Positions 1 to 12,822 of a stretch of 64,000 nucleotides of DNA are shown here, in pieces (position 1 is the stretch's first letter; each line of letters starts with the position of its first letter). The notes below the pieces were generated by a model, which saw only the letters and a list, made by a program, of their open reading frames with translations, was not told where the DNA came from and did no database searches. Source of the stretch: Pseudisothecium myosuroides. Taxonomy: Eukaryota; Streptophyta; Bryopsida; Hypnales; Lembophyllaceae. The stretch covers positions 4,132,501 to 4,196,500 of the forward strand of contig OX637289.1 of assembly GCA_951799445.1 (NCBI GenBank). The letters are read 5' to 3'. The position numbers and the translations under genes are program-made.

Positions 1-2914
1 AATTACTCTTTCCTACTAAAAGTTATTTGCCCATGAAGTTGTACCTCTAGATTGATCCTATAAACTTCATCCATCAGTTTCTACTAACTTGTTTATCCAA
101 ATTCGCTTTTGATTTTGGTGTTTTGTTTAAAAAGTTAACTATAATTTATAAAATTTTAATTTCTCTTTAATTGAAAAGATGATTACTACTTTCATCGAAT
201 TCTAAAACTAGACTTCATCCTATATTATCTTCTTTAATTTTGATTTATTTTCTAAGTATAAATTAGTTATAGAATACTCTAAAGATTTCCTAAATGATTC
301 TAACTTCTAATTATTCCTTAGTTTTCTTCAAAAGATTTTCATCAACCATCTATTTAAAATTTATTACTTTGAATTTTTATTTTTACTTTATTATTTTTAG
401 AATTTTGATATTTAAATTTGTAGAGCATAAAATTAACTATATATATAATATGAAGATGCTTAAAATTTGAACTTTCTATCAAAAGTTATGGATGGATGAA
501 ATTTGGCCGCTAATTGACGCTCTAAATTTCATCCATTGTTCTTTATTAATCTATAATTTTATATTGATTTTTCTTTTAATTTTTGGCCTTTGGATTTAAT
601 CTAGATTTTTATTTTTATTTTTGCCTTTTTGAATGATTTTTACTACTTTTCATCCAAAATTAACTTCCTTGACTATTAGAATTCATCTACTCGTATCTTC
701 TTCAATTTATATCTATTTTTTAAATTTAATATGATTTTGAAAACCTCTAAAAATTAGCTACTCAATTCCAATCTCGAATTTGAGTTTCAATGGACTTTTA
801 AAAATTGACTTAATTGTTTAATTCCAAATTTTAAGTCCTATTTTCTTATAAAAATCAAAGGGCAAAGTTAAGTACATATTTCCAATGCCAATTGTAATTG
901 TAATCAAGTTTTAGTATCCATCTTGCTCTATCATTTTTGATTCTATCAGACTCTTGCATATCGCTTAAATTATAAGAAAATTACAAGAGTAATTGAAACT
1001 TCTCCAATTCCTTATCTTTCTCTCATTCAATTTTTTTTTAAATCACTATTCTATTTATTCTTCTCCTACTAAATTTTAGATATCCTAAGTTCCCACCATT
1101 GACTACTATTCAAATTAGTTATTTTTTGAATTGATCCTAAGCATCAAATGCATAGTATAATATAAGTGTAATAAATCCTATTAAGTGTTAGCATATATTT
1201 GGTCAACTTTTTTTGTTTAATTTTCTTTTGGAAATTTTTTATTCTAAATCCAAACCTCACTAATGACAGTCAACTTCTACAACTACTAACCTTAATAGAA
1301 AGTTTATTCTTTTTTTCCTTTTCCAATACTAATTCTCTCACTTCACTAACCTCTCACTCATTTCCACTTTCCGTTCGTATAATTGCAAGCTTTTTGTTTT
1401 TTGTTTGATATGGCCGCTACACTCCCAAACCTTTAGCAAGATCCCTTGAGATCAGACTTCCAAAACTCCAAAGCATTCCGAAGCCTAGAGTCTCTTGAAA
1501 ATCTAGAGAATCTGAAGCCTCAACCTTGTCTTTTTTAAGGAGTTTTGTTCATAGCAGTTGAAAACATGTATAAAAAATTAGTGTATTTGCAGAAGAGAGT
1601 GTTTTTAATATGTGGTATAAGTTTAATGATATCAATTTTGTAAGATTTATGAAGCAAATTGGAAACCCAAAGATGTTTTTTTGTTTTATGTTTGTCTTTG
1701 AATTTTTTTGGCAATTCTAAGTTGGATGTTTTGGGATATATTGCATTTGTGCATAATTCACAAATATTGCGTTCATCAATCTTTCAAAAAAAATTCACTT
1801 GTCCAAATCAACAATCAAATCAACATTTTTTTGTTTTGCACTATCTAAGTCAACAAGTCCAAATTAACAAATGAATGAAACATGAAATCAACAATTTTCA
1901 AATTTTTTTGGTTGATCTGGTCAATGTTTTTCTAATAGTGAATATTTTTTTGTATTATGATTGAATTAATGACAGGCGGGACTATATACATCATTTACAA
2001 TTGGGTGTAGTGGAAGTGATGCTTCAAGGCTTTGAGAGGTTATGTGTCCTAGTAAAACCTACAAGTTAACGTGTTCATCAAAAAATTGTTCCATGTGAGA
2101 ATGTTAAGGAAAAAATTTAAAAATTCTTATATACTTTGTTGATCCAAAATTTGGTGCAAATTCTTTAAGTAAAATTCATTCTTAAGATTTGCACCAATTA
2201 TAGTATGGGATAAAATGTCATTTAGTAACTCATGTGCTTGTAATTTGGCACATACCAAAAATGAATGGTTGGTGTTTGTGTACTGATTTTTTTAATTTAA
2301 TTGTTAAACTTTCTAATTTATTCAAATGCCTAAATTCACTTTAAAAATAATTTTTTTTCTTTAGTACTTTCAAATTAAAATTACATCATTTAAAAAAATA
2401 TCCTAAATAAAATATTTATAAATAAAATGGATTTTTTATTTTTTCATGTGAAATATTTTAGAAGTGGTTGTGTGTTGAGTGCAGCATTCACAAAACTGGC
2501 TAAAATTCGCTCCATTGCTACTTAAAATTTTCAGCAGCTAAAAGTATATTGGAGAAAACCTTCAAAAAAATTATATTTTAGCCAAGACTGCAACGACCAA
2601 TAGAATTTGATAGCCAATTTGTTACTTCTTCTACAATGGAATTAGCATCTACTTAGTCAGATTTGGATTATAGTACTCCCAATCATCCTTTACAACTTGC
2701 AAAATCCTTTCTTTTCTATTTTTTTACAGCTAAAGTAACCAAAGTTGTGTCTCAAAGGTAGCATGTTGCACTAAATGCCCTAAACTAGGTAGCATAATGC
2801 ACTAAATTCCATAAACTAGTTCTGGGATCACTGGTTGAGTGGAGAGGTCAATCTGCAAGAATCTAATTTAATTGCCTCCTTCTTCCGTGTTTTACTGTTT
2901 ATTTAAAAAAAATA
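1..2914. other. AT-rich gene-free region with degenerate repeat
   Basis: No coding exon could be supported here; the open frames are short, low-complexity and phenylalanine/leucine-rich. The stretch around 480-540 carries a motif about a plant-repeat 'GATGGATGAA' box followed by 'CCGCTAATTG', which recurs near 12825-12860 and 20875-20910. The first kilobase is therefore probably an old, decayed member of the same dispersed repeat. The rest shows nothing beyond A/T runs. Confidence 0.6.
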
Positions 2915-2918
2915 TTAA

Positions 2919-3841
2919 TCCCTAAAGGACCAAGGCCTTTTCTCTACCAAAAAACATTGAAAATTGCCATTTCTATAGCAAAGAGTAAAAAGAAATTTAA
3001 AATTGTTTTTTTTTCCAAATCTGACGATAGGTTCTTACACCTAAGTAGTATAAAAAAGTGTGGAAAAAAAATTTCAGAATTTTTGACCGCACAGATTGCA
3101 AGATATTTGTCTTTAAAGTGGAAAAAAAAGTTTTTCAGCACATTGCAGGACTGGATTTTTTGACTTTGAACATTTTTAACTTAAAATTTTTGCATTATAG
3201 AGTTTTGAGCTTTAAATTTTCATAGTGTAGAATTGAGTTGAGAGTCGAGGAAAAAAAAAGAAATTCAAAAAAACTTAATTTTTATTCTTCAAAAAATTGT
3301 TAAGTAGAATTAGATATGAGATAGAAGGAAAATCTAAAATATTAATATCTTTTAAATGGAATTAAAATGCACTAATCCCAATGGTGGGATTGTTCTAGCA
3401 AGTAAACTAAACCATGAAATTATTTTTTTTTGAAAAATAGCAAAAATTGCATGCAGAAATGAATCCTACGAGTTATTTTTTTCAAGAAGATGCTCTAACT
3501 GCTCGAAAAACAAGTATGTCTTTAACTTCCTCATAACAAATCCAAATGAAATGAATAAAAGCTTTCTAGATAGACAAAAATATAATCTATGAAAACAAAA
3601 CAAAACAAAAAAATTCAAATTTTTGCAAATTTTTTTCTGTTGCCCCTGTTTCTTATTTTGAGCTTATTTGGTCATAACTCTCGTTCCCGGGCACCGATTG
3701 TGAAAAAATTTATATTCCCACAAAGCTTATCAGTTCTTCTATCTTCATAAAAAGTTTCGAAAAATCACGACAAAAATTCAGCTCGTAGGTACTTGCCCAA
3801 AATCCCATTTGTCCCTCGAAGGGACAACGGTCCTTTAGGAT
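2919..3841 (+). mobile_element. TTAA-flanked TIR element, copy A (non-autonomous)
   Basis: A 923-bp unit bounded by TTAA at 2915-2918 and 3842-3845. The left end reads TCCCTAAAGGACC and the right end GGTCCTTTAGGAT, an imperfect terminal inverted repeat. A subterminal hairpin, TTGTCCCTCGAAGGGACAA, lies at 3809-3827. Four further copies occur in this window with the same end structure. There is no transposase reading frame, so it would have to be moved by an enzyme coded elsewhere. A TTAA duplication and CCC-starting ends are the hallmark of the piggyBac superfamily; that assignment is inferred from the ends only. Confidence 0.8.
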
Positions 3842-3845
3842 TTAA

Positions 3846-5728
3846 AGTAATAATGAATTGAATGCTTTGTAAGAGTTGGGAGGTAGATTTTATAGAGGTT
3901 GAAAAGCTGATTTTGTAAATATTAGAAAGTTGATTTTGTGAATGACTAGTTTATTTATCTTCATCTTCCATATTTTTTTATATTTTTTTTTCAAAAATAT
4001 TATAGTATTGATGAGCTATTGAGCTGTATATTTTGTAAAAATTGATAAATTGATTTTGAAAGGGTTGAAAAGTTGATTTTGCAAATGAATAGTTCATTGA
4101 TTTTCATTTTCTATATTTCATTATTCATTTAAAAAAATTATATTATTAATAAATTGTATATATTTTGTAAAGTTAACATACTTTGAGTTCAATGCCTCCA
4201 CTTTGTTTGCCTAATATTTCTTTGGCTTTATGATTTACATGTCAGCAACTCTTTTGAATGTAAAAGATTAATCTATGTATGTATATCTTAATTAAAAAAT
4301 TTGAGTCCAATTCAACTAAAAGGTGTTGATTTGTTTTATTGATTTGGCTACGTTGATTTGGACATTGTTCAACAAATTCTGAATTTGGTCAAGTGCAAAA
4401 ATTAAAATAAAAAATTTGATAACATTGGTGTAGATAATCGATTAGGAATTTTTTTTTGCAATTTTTTGTGGAAATTTGGGTGTGTTTTATCCATTTTGGA
4501 TAGGTTGTCTGTTAATTTGGTGTCCAATTGGGTCATTTTGTCAAAATATTGAACCCAATTTGGAGTCTTTTTTATGAGGGTGTGGTTGAATGTTTAGTAG
4601 GATATTGGGATGGTTTTTGCAAAGTCAACAATGAAGTTGTCTAATTGGAGTATGACAAGTGTTATGTCTAATTTGGTATGGAATTGTCAATGGGCAATCA
4701 ATTTGAATTATGAGTTTCAAATCGGTAGTTTATAGGTAGTTAGATCGTCTCTTTTTCATGAGGTAACTGCCAAGCTTGAATCTTATTAGGTGGGTCTTCC
4801 AGTTTGTTTTTTCACTCACTGTTGAGCAAAGTCCAGTGCAAGTCCCAGCCAAGTAGTGGTTTATATTTTCATTTTGTTGTGTGAATGTTTGTGATTGCGT
4901 TTGGGCGATGTTAATGTGATAGTATGATGGTGAAGTATGAAGTTGGAAGTGTATTCCTAGTGGGAGATTATCTGTAAACAACGGAGAAGTGGCAAACTGA
5001 CAATATTAGGGAATTTCAAATGTCAAATTGAAGAGATGTTTGTGAGTGAACAAACTGTAGAAATTAATGCCAAATTGTAATGGTGATGTATTTACCAATT
5101 TGATAATATGATGAAAATTAGATACAAATTGGCTTTGTGAATGAAGTGTAGTAAATTTATACGAGGGAGTGAAATTTGATGATTTTGAGCAACAAACCTA
5201 ATTGGAAATGGATGTGGAAGAGGATGAATATTTTGTACAATCTGAGTGAGAAGTGTGTGTGAGTTCAAATTGGAATTGAAGTGCAATATGAGTTAATTAT
5301 GTCGACTTTGAAGCAACGTATGAATATGGCTGAGGTTATTGTGAATGGTATGTTTGAGATGAAGAAGTAAAATGAATGTTAAGTCGGAATAAGAGTCCTA
5401 GTTGATTGTAAATTGCAGTCAAGTATATGGGTTAAGTGGTTTATTTTTATTAATTTGGAGTGAATAAGTTCTTGTGTTTGTTCATGCATATGAGCTCACA
5501 AATTCACAAAGTGAATCAATAATTTAAGCAGACTGTGCTGGGTGTGATAAAAAAAATAATTAGAATTAAGTGTGCTAGTATAAAGTTATCCAATTTGAAA
5601 GAAAAAAGTTTAAATGTTATCTGTGTTAATCCCAAATTGAGTTGCATAGTGGATGCATGAAGCTTGTCAAATGGGGGAATATGTGTATGAGATTCTAGTG
5701 TAATGTATAATGATGGAAAGGGCTGAGA
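3846..5728. other. AT-rich intergenic region, nothing recognised
   Basis: The sequence has many short reading frames on the minus strand between 4730 and 5850, but none has a recognisable domain, consistent codon bias or plausible splice context. Repeated phrases with 'AATTTGG' and 'CCAATTTG' give it a degenerate, slippage-like texture. I see no gene here. Confidence 0.5.
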
Positions 5729-6076
5729 CATTACAAGAAATTTCAGCCCCCGAAGGGACCACAAGTTTTGACCCCCTCGGGTGCAATTGCAGAAAAAATT
5801 CAAATAAAAAATTATTTGATTTCGGGTGCTGATGTGGTACTACTAGTGCCATGTCAGATTTTTTAAATATTTTTATATTTTATATTTTATATTTTATATT
5901 TTTTTAAATAAAATAATAATTTTAAAAAATATATATATATTTTTTAAATATTATTTTATTTAAAAAAATATTAAAAAAATAAAAAAATAAAAATTTAATT
6001 ATTCTGTAATTGCACCGCAGGGGTGCCAAAAATCATCTGTTAACGCCCTCTTTGAGGCCTGAAACTTCTTGTAATG
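5729..6076. mobile_element. Small TIR element with CATTACAAGAA ends
   Basis: The left end is CATTACAAGAAATTTCAG and the right end is the inverted CATTACAAGAAGTTTCAG, about 348 bp apart. Inside each end sits a C/G-rich block and a 'TGCAATTGCAG / CTGTAATTGCACC' pair, also inverted; the centre is A/T only. The termini resemble the CACTACAAGAA ends of plant CACTA (En/Spm) elements, with T for C at the third base. No clean 3-bp target duplication is visible. A relative lies at 24372-24613. Confidence 0.6.
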
Positions 6077-6793
6077 GTAAGAATTGTAGTTTCAAGTTGG
6101 TGAAAAGAGAATGACAATTTTGTAAATATAAAGACTATAAGAAAGCAAATTGTGCTGTTAAAGACAAGCGAGTCGAGTTGGTAAGAAAATATTCTGTGGT
6201 TGCCAAGGTAGCAAACATAGATCAGTCCAAATAGTGTTTGGTCCAAGTTGGAAGTTCAAGAGCCATGGGAAGCTGTACCTGGAGCAAGACAGTCCAATTT
6301 GGAAATGATAAGATTCAAACAGTTAAAAAAAAATTAAAATTAAAATATAAAAATATAAAAAATTATAAAAATTATAAAAATAGAATTAAAAAATAAATTT
6401 AAATCCTTGTGGCCCTTAAGAGTAGAGTAAAAAAATTTAGTAATTAGTTTTATTGCATGAGGAAAACAAATTAGATGCATGTGGAATAAAGAACATTTTA
6501 TTTTTATTTTTTGTTGCAATGACTTAGTAGGAAACTAATTGGAAGCATCCCTATTTAATTGCCTCTCCAGAATGAACTTTATACTATAATTTGGGTTTTC
6601 CTAATTTCAATTCAAGTTTATCTACAACTGGCCAAAGGATTCCAATATGTGGTGAAGGCCACGTTAATAGTGATAATAAAAAAATTGCCACCTAAGCAGC
6701 TCCGCCATCCAGATAAGCAACCTAGCCACCTAGTCAGTCTTGCTATGCAGGGATTGTAGGCATGTGCCAAGGGGTTCAAATCTTGCACTTTAA

Positions 6794-7713
6794 CCCCTAA
6801 AGAACCGTTGTCCCTTCGAGGGACAAATGCGTTTTTGGGTAGGTACCTACGGGTTGAAATTTTGTCGTGATTTTTTGAAACTTTTTTGGAGATAGAAAAG
6901 CTAATAAGCTTTATAGGAATATATTTTTTTCACAATTGGTGCTCGGGAACAAAAGTTATGACCAAATAAGCTCTAAACAGGGGACGGAGGCAACTTGGGC
7001 AACCAAAAATAAATGGACAAAAATTTTAATATTTTTTTTTAAATTTTTTTCTTGTAGATTATATTTTTTCTATCTAGAAAGCTTTGATTCATTTCATTTG
7101 GATTGGTTATGAGAAAGTTATGGACATTCTTGTTTTTTGGGCAGTTAGAGCAATTTCGTGGAAAAACTAACTTGTAGGATTCATTTTTGAATGTAATTTT
7201 TTCAATTTTTCAATTTTTTTTCATGGTCTGATAGAGCCTAGAGCAATCTCACCATTGGAATTAGTGCATTTTAATTCCATCTAAAATATATTTAGATTTT
7301 AGATTTTCCTTCTATCTTGTAACTACTTCTATTTAACAATTTTTTTAAGAATGATAATTAAGTTTTTTTGAATTTTTTTTTTCCCCTAGACTCTCAACTC
7401 AATCTTCTACTATATAGATTTAAAGCTCAAAACTCTGTAGTGCAAAAATTTTAAGTTAAAAATGTTTGAAGTAAAAAAATCTAATCCCGCAATGTGCTGA
7501 AAAACTTGTTTTTTTCACTTTAAACGTAGATATCTTGCAATCTGTGCAGTCAAAAATTCTGAATTTTTTTCCACACACTCTTATACTAGTTAGGTGTAAG
7601 ATCCTATGATTAGATGTGAAAAAAAACAATTTTCAATTTTTTTTACTCTTTGCTATAGATATGGCAGTTTTGAGTGTTTTTTTGGCAGAAAAAAGGCCTT
7701 GGTCCTTTAGGGA
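6794..7713 (-). mobile_element. TTAA-flanked TIR element, copy B
   Basis: A 920-bp copy in the opposite orientation to copy A, bounded by TTAA at 6790-6793 and 7714-7717. The subterminal TTGTCCCTTCGAGGGACAA hairpin is now at the left. The internal sequence matches copies A, D and E along its length with scattered substitutions. No coding capacity. Confidence 0.8.
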
Positions 7714-7739
7714 TTAAGGTTGTGGTCGTAGACATTTGC

Positions 7740-10700
7740 TATTGCACTATTTGCAAGTCCATTTGAAAATACTCGATCTAAGTTTTCATTTATTTAGATT
7801 CTATTTTGCATTTAGTTTTATGAAATCAACAAACTTTGGAGGTAGTTCCTCATACATAATATGTCAGTTTTTAACGAAAATTGTTCGAATTTTTTTGTAT
7901 TCTAGTCTAATTTCAGTGGTAAAAATTCATTTTAATATAAGGTGTTATGAATTTTTGGCAAGCATTTCAAAAGAAAAAAAACTTCCTTTATAAATAGATG
8001 ACCAAAAAAGCTAGCTATATTGTCAAAAAAGGCTACTTGGTCTTCTAGAAGTCAAGATTCAAAATCTAAATTTTTTAGCTATTCAAATTTTAAATTCCTA
8101 AGAATTCAAATTATAAATTTTGAACTATTTTAATTTTAAGTTTTGAATTACAAAAGAAATGTATATTGTGACCAAACCACCTTCTAAATATTTCTAAATA
8201 TTCTAAAAGATTGATTATAAATCTATTAATTTGGTTGCAATACTATTCAAATTAATAAAAATAATGTAACCATTTTGTTAACTTGTATAAAATCAACAAA
8301 AAATTGTGAACATGGTCATTATAGTATCTAGTTCAATATAAATTTGTTGGTTTTTTGTTGATTTGAATGCCATTTTCTACTGGTGACTTTGGTTTGTAAT
8401 ATTATAGTCTTACCATAAAAGAATCAAATATTTACTTACAATGTGCAATTTCAAAATATTAGCATTAGCTTGTAACCTTTATTTTTTACATATATAAAAA
8501 TCACAATGAAACAATTTTTATATTCATCTATTGGAGGTCTTGCATTAAAAAATATCGATAAGGTAAGAAAATTATTTGCACTCCCTTATGAGTTTTTAAT
8601 AAAGTGTTTTTCCCAACCACCACATTGTATTCATACCTTACAATAACTAATACATATAATTTTTTAAGTTTCTTCTCATTTGTTTTCCGTTTTAACAATA
8701 ATATAAGAAAATTTTTAATTTTTGTAAGGAATTTGACATAAAATGTTTAATTTATATAAAATTATTATAGCAATCGTAAGTCTAAAAAACATCTCTGAAT
8801 TAAGTTTTATAACAAAAATTACCTAAAACTTATTTATTTTTTAATTTATGCAAAACTATACAACTGAGAAAATTGATACTTCATCATTTTTTTTACTATT
8901 GATTGCTATCTTCTATTATTTTTAATTTTTTTAAAATTTAAATGAATTTTGAGAATTATAAAATGTATTAGACTTATAATAGTAATACCACTAGATTTAC
9001 ACTAGTGTTTTTTGAAATAGTGAAATTGAATATTTTTATTTATTTAAAAAAAAATTTAAGTTTATAGAGTGTCAAATCCAATAGAATAAGCAAAACTATG
9101 AATTTACATTTATAACACTCCACATGAGCTTGTATTATTTTTAAATTGTAAAAATTATATGTAAATTTTTTTTGCATTATTTTTAATTTAATTTTTTCTA
9201 TTACTATATCTATATCTAATATGCCCTAAATTAAAAAAAATTGGTCATCTTATGCCAATGTATGATAATAATGCAAAGATAAATTCTGTTTAAGACTTAG
9301 TTATTGCAAATATTGACAGATCTAATTGAGAATTTTTGCAGGTTTTAAAACTGGAGGATATCAAAATATATTTCATTAATGTTTAAGATTGTTTGTGTGA
9401 TGCTGTGATTTATAAGATTCTCTTTTTAGGTGAACCTATACAATTCAATGAACATCATCTCATCTCTAGTTTCCTCCCCACTGAATCGTGGCATGTCTCA
9501 TACGTTTGTAGTGTAGACGTGGTTGTCAAAAGATTCATCATTCAAGTAGAAACGGTATCAATTTGAAAAAGTAATCAAATATTTGAGGTATTATGCCCCA
9601 ATTATGACTTGGTCCAAGGATGTCCCCAAACATGGTGTGAGTCTTACCACTTCCACTCTGCAACAACTATATGCAATCAAGTCAAATTCAAAAATAAAAA
9701 ATAAAGCACAACAATTAAAACCCTTAGCCAGTAACAAATCCTTAACTTGGCCATAAGTAAACAGAGTGTCGTTGTAGCCAAGCACGTAGTGAAGATAATT
9801 AAATTAATAATTTTGTTAATTAATTTTTTTTGAAGATTGTTGCAATCAATTTATCAAAGGTGGAGCTTATTAAAATCTGATGAAGAATTTTTGACGTTTG
9901 AAACTGATTGTAGGAAAGATGTACACCCTCCACTCATTCGTGAAATATTTATTTTGGAGTATGTGGATTTAATGTTTATATGACAAAGATGAACTTAGAG
10001 TGATTTAATTATCATACGGTTTGTATCAAAAGTTCTTCGTACACTTAGTTTTATATACAACATTGAATAATTTATACAACAAGAGGACATAAATAGTTAT
10101 ATGAGTACTTTGAATTAATTTTTTAACAACCGCTTTAATTGTGATACTTTTTACAAATGAGCATTTATATTTAATGATTACTGCATAATATATATATATT
10201 AGTTATAGAAATCGTAGTTTTAAAATTTATAAACATAAAAGTCATAATCATGAAAATAATAAGTAGTTAACAAAATTATAAATGTGTTGCTTTTTGATTT
10301 GATCACAATAAATATTTATTTTTGATTGAAAATAAATATATACTACCTTGACACCTTGTAAACGCTTTTAATAAATATGTTTTATTATATCATTTGGTAC
10401 TCGAGCTAGTAAGAATTTGATGGTTGCAGTTTGAAATGTAAAATTTCATCTATTCCTAATTCATGCAAACAATGTTTAATCCAAGAGTTTTACATCATTC
10501 AATAAATTTATTGACTCTAAATTCAAATGGCCTTTTGAATAAAACTTTGTTTGTTTTGATCCTCATAAATATTTATTTTTGGCTACGTAAAAATTTGTCA
10601 CAACTTCATTTATTTTAATTCTATAATTATATATATACACCTAAATTATAAACAGTTTATTGATATTTTAGATTCTAAAAATTTCATCATTGATTTTATT

Positions 10701-11340
10701 ACTAATTCTAAAATTCTACCTCTCATTTTGTTTGGATTCATTCTCAAAGTAATAGTATTTGTTAATTTTAGATTTAATTCTTTGAGATAAAAAAAAATAA
10801 CAATTTAAAAATTACTGATACAGAGCAATATATAAACTATTAGTCTCAATACTATAAATTCAAACTTTGTTAATTTAATTGATAATAAAAAATCAATTGA
10901 CTTTGATATGATCATTTCACTTTTAGTTAACTTATTTTTACTTTGTTGATTTATTAAGTGATACGAAGATAGTTGCCCCTATATTATTATGTCAATGTGG
11001 TGCCTATGACTTTAGTTTAAGTGTTTCTTATAATTTAAATTAATTTTAATAGAATAAATCAAATTATTGTGTGTTTTTTTTCAAAAATTACTTGGTAGAA
11101 AGCATCTGGCGGTAGAAGCTCAATTGGTCAAATTAACTACTTGAACAATTAAGAAATCTTCAAGTTAATTTGACTAAAAGCGTAGTAAAAAAACCTTAAT
11201 CTAATAACAGACGTGACTACATATGATGTACTAATTATTGTGGATATGGGCACATATTGCCCGATTATTAGGAATATATTTTAAATGTATTTGAAGTATT
11301 TTTTAGATTTCTCCTAATTAATTGAATTTTTTTTCTTTAA
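7740..11340. other. AT-rich gene-free region
   Basis: No exon, RNA gene or bounded repeat could be supported. Reading frames at 7736-7993 and 9591-9785 lack any family resemblance and sit in 75-80% A/T sequence. A short TA-dinucleotide run lies near 10188-10200. Confidence 0.5.
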
Positions 11341-11407
11341 TTTACAGATTGAAAAGACAAAAATATGAAAAAATTTCACTGTCTTGTATATAACCGAGAT
11401 CTTCCTG

Positions 11408-11528
11408 TTGAAATCATGCAATTGCAAAATCATGCTAAAAAACATGTTATCGACATTGCAAATGGCCCTCTTGAAATCGTGAAATTACAAAATCATGCTA
11501 AAAAGCATGTTATCGACATTGCAAATGG
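11408..11528 (+). repeat. 63-bp tandem duplication, frame-preserving
   Basis: Two copies of a 63-bp unit begin at 11408 and 11471. They lie inside a small reading frame (11365-11568, 67 codons), so a segment ending KKHVIDIANG appears twice, 21 residues apart. Differences between copies are few (for example ATGCAATTG versus GTGAAATTA). I do not recognise the protein, and with no flanking exons it may simply be a relic of a decayed gene or transposon. Confidence 0.6.
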
Positions 11529-12822
11529 TATACTATATGAATTTGCGGCACATGTGAGCTTTATATAAAGTACCTTGCATAGCGTTTCAAAAATTGTACA
11601 AACCCAAGAATTTTGGAAACTCTATATCTCAAACAATAATGATCTTGAATCGATGTACACTCCAGCATTCTTCCAAAATCTCTTTGGAGAATTGGCCCAT
11701 TTGGTCAATGGAATTTTTACTAAGAGGAAGTAAAATTTTTAACAAAAGAAGTAGCATGACTAGAAAATGTTTCTGCACTTACAAAAAAAGGATAAAAAAA
11801 TAAAAGAACATGAATGGTAACCTTTGGTGTCTGCTTCAAATACAGAAGTCTGGCTTGATAAATTTTTAATTTGTTTTTGTTAGGTATTTTTATATAATTT
11901 TTTGTAGTATATAAATTATTTTATGTCGTTTAAATATATTTTTAATATGTTATTTTTTATATAGGTGTAAACATTTGAATATCGAATATTATTTGGTTAG
12001 AGAATGTAACAAAAGTCTATATCAAAGGGTTCAAAAAGATTTTTCCCTTTCATTTTTCAACATTTGAAAAATGCCCAAAGGATTGAAAATGTTTAATCCA
12101 ACGAGATTGTAGTAAACGGGATTCACTGTTTACTACAATTATAATATCCATCTCGATGATAACAATTTCTTAAATGGATTTTTCTATGGCTTGATAATAG
12201 TGGTAAGTATCAAATTTTTATGTTTATATTTTTATAATTTGATTTTAATTAAATGCATTATAAAAAATAATATAAATTTTTAAAATTATTTGTTGAAATT
12301 TTTAACAGATACTTTGAAAAATGGAAGTGTTGTTCGGTTTTACCTTCCAAAGTTGGATCGCAAATTGGAGATGTTATGGTTATGAAAACAAGTGAAATTT
12401 TCCATTATTACATTAAATGAGAACTACAGGCTGAACTAGCCAATTAGCTATACACTTTTTTACAAGTATCATTATTTCGTTAGTAAAACATTATTAATAA
12501 TAATACATAAAAATTCAGAGCAGCATCAAACTTAGTGGAAAAAAAATGAAAAGAATTATTCGTTGAGTGAACAACAATCGCGAATATCAAGCGTATGTTA
12601 TTTTGTTTCCTATTTAGATTATCTTTGGAAGGATTTAGAGTTTTTGAATTTGCAAGTAAACATATGATCTATATAAAGTAATTTCATTTCACTACAAGTA
12701 AAATTTTGTCCTAGTTGACTGAAATTTCACAAAATTATAATAATTATGGCGTCAATTAGGACTACTTGATTTGGACGCTTAGATGACGATAATCTTTCCT
12801 CTCCAATGCTTAGTGAAAGATA

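Noticed and set aside
6640..6790. Possible tRNA because of a 'GGTTCAAATC' T-loop-like motif
   Set aside because: No acceptor stem or D-arm can be paired around it; the motif alone is common, and it lies next to the left end of a TTAA element.
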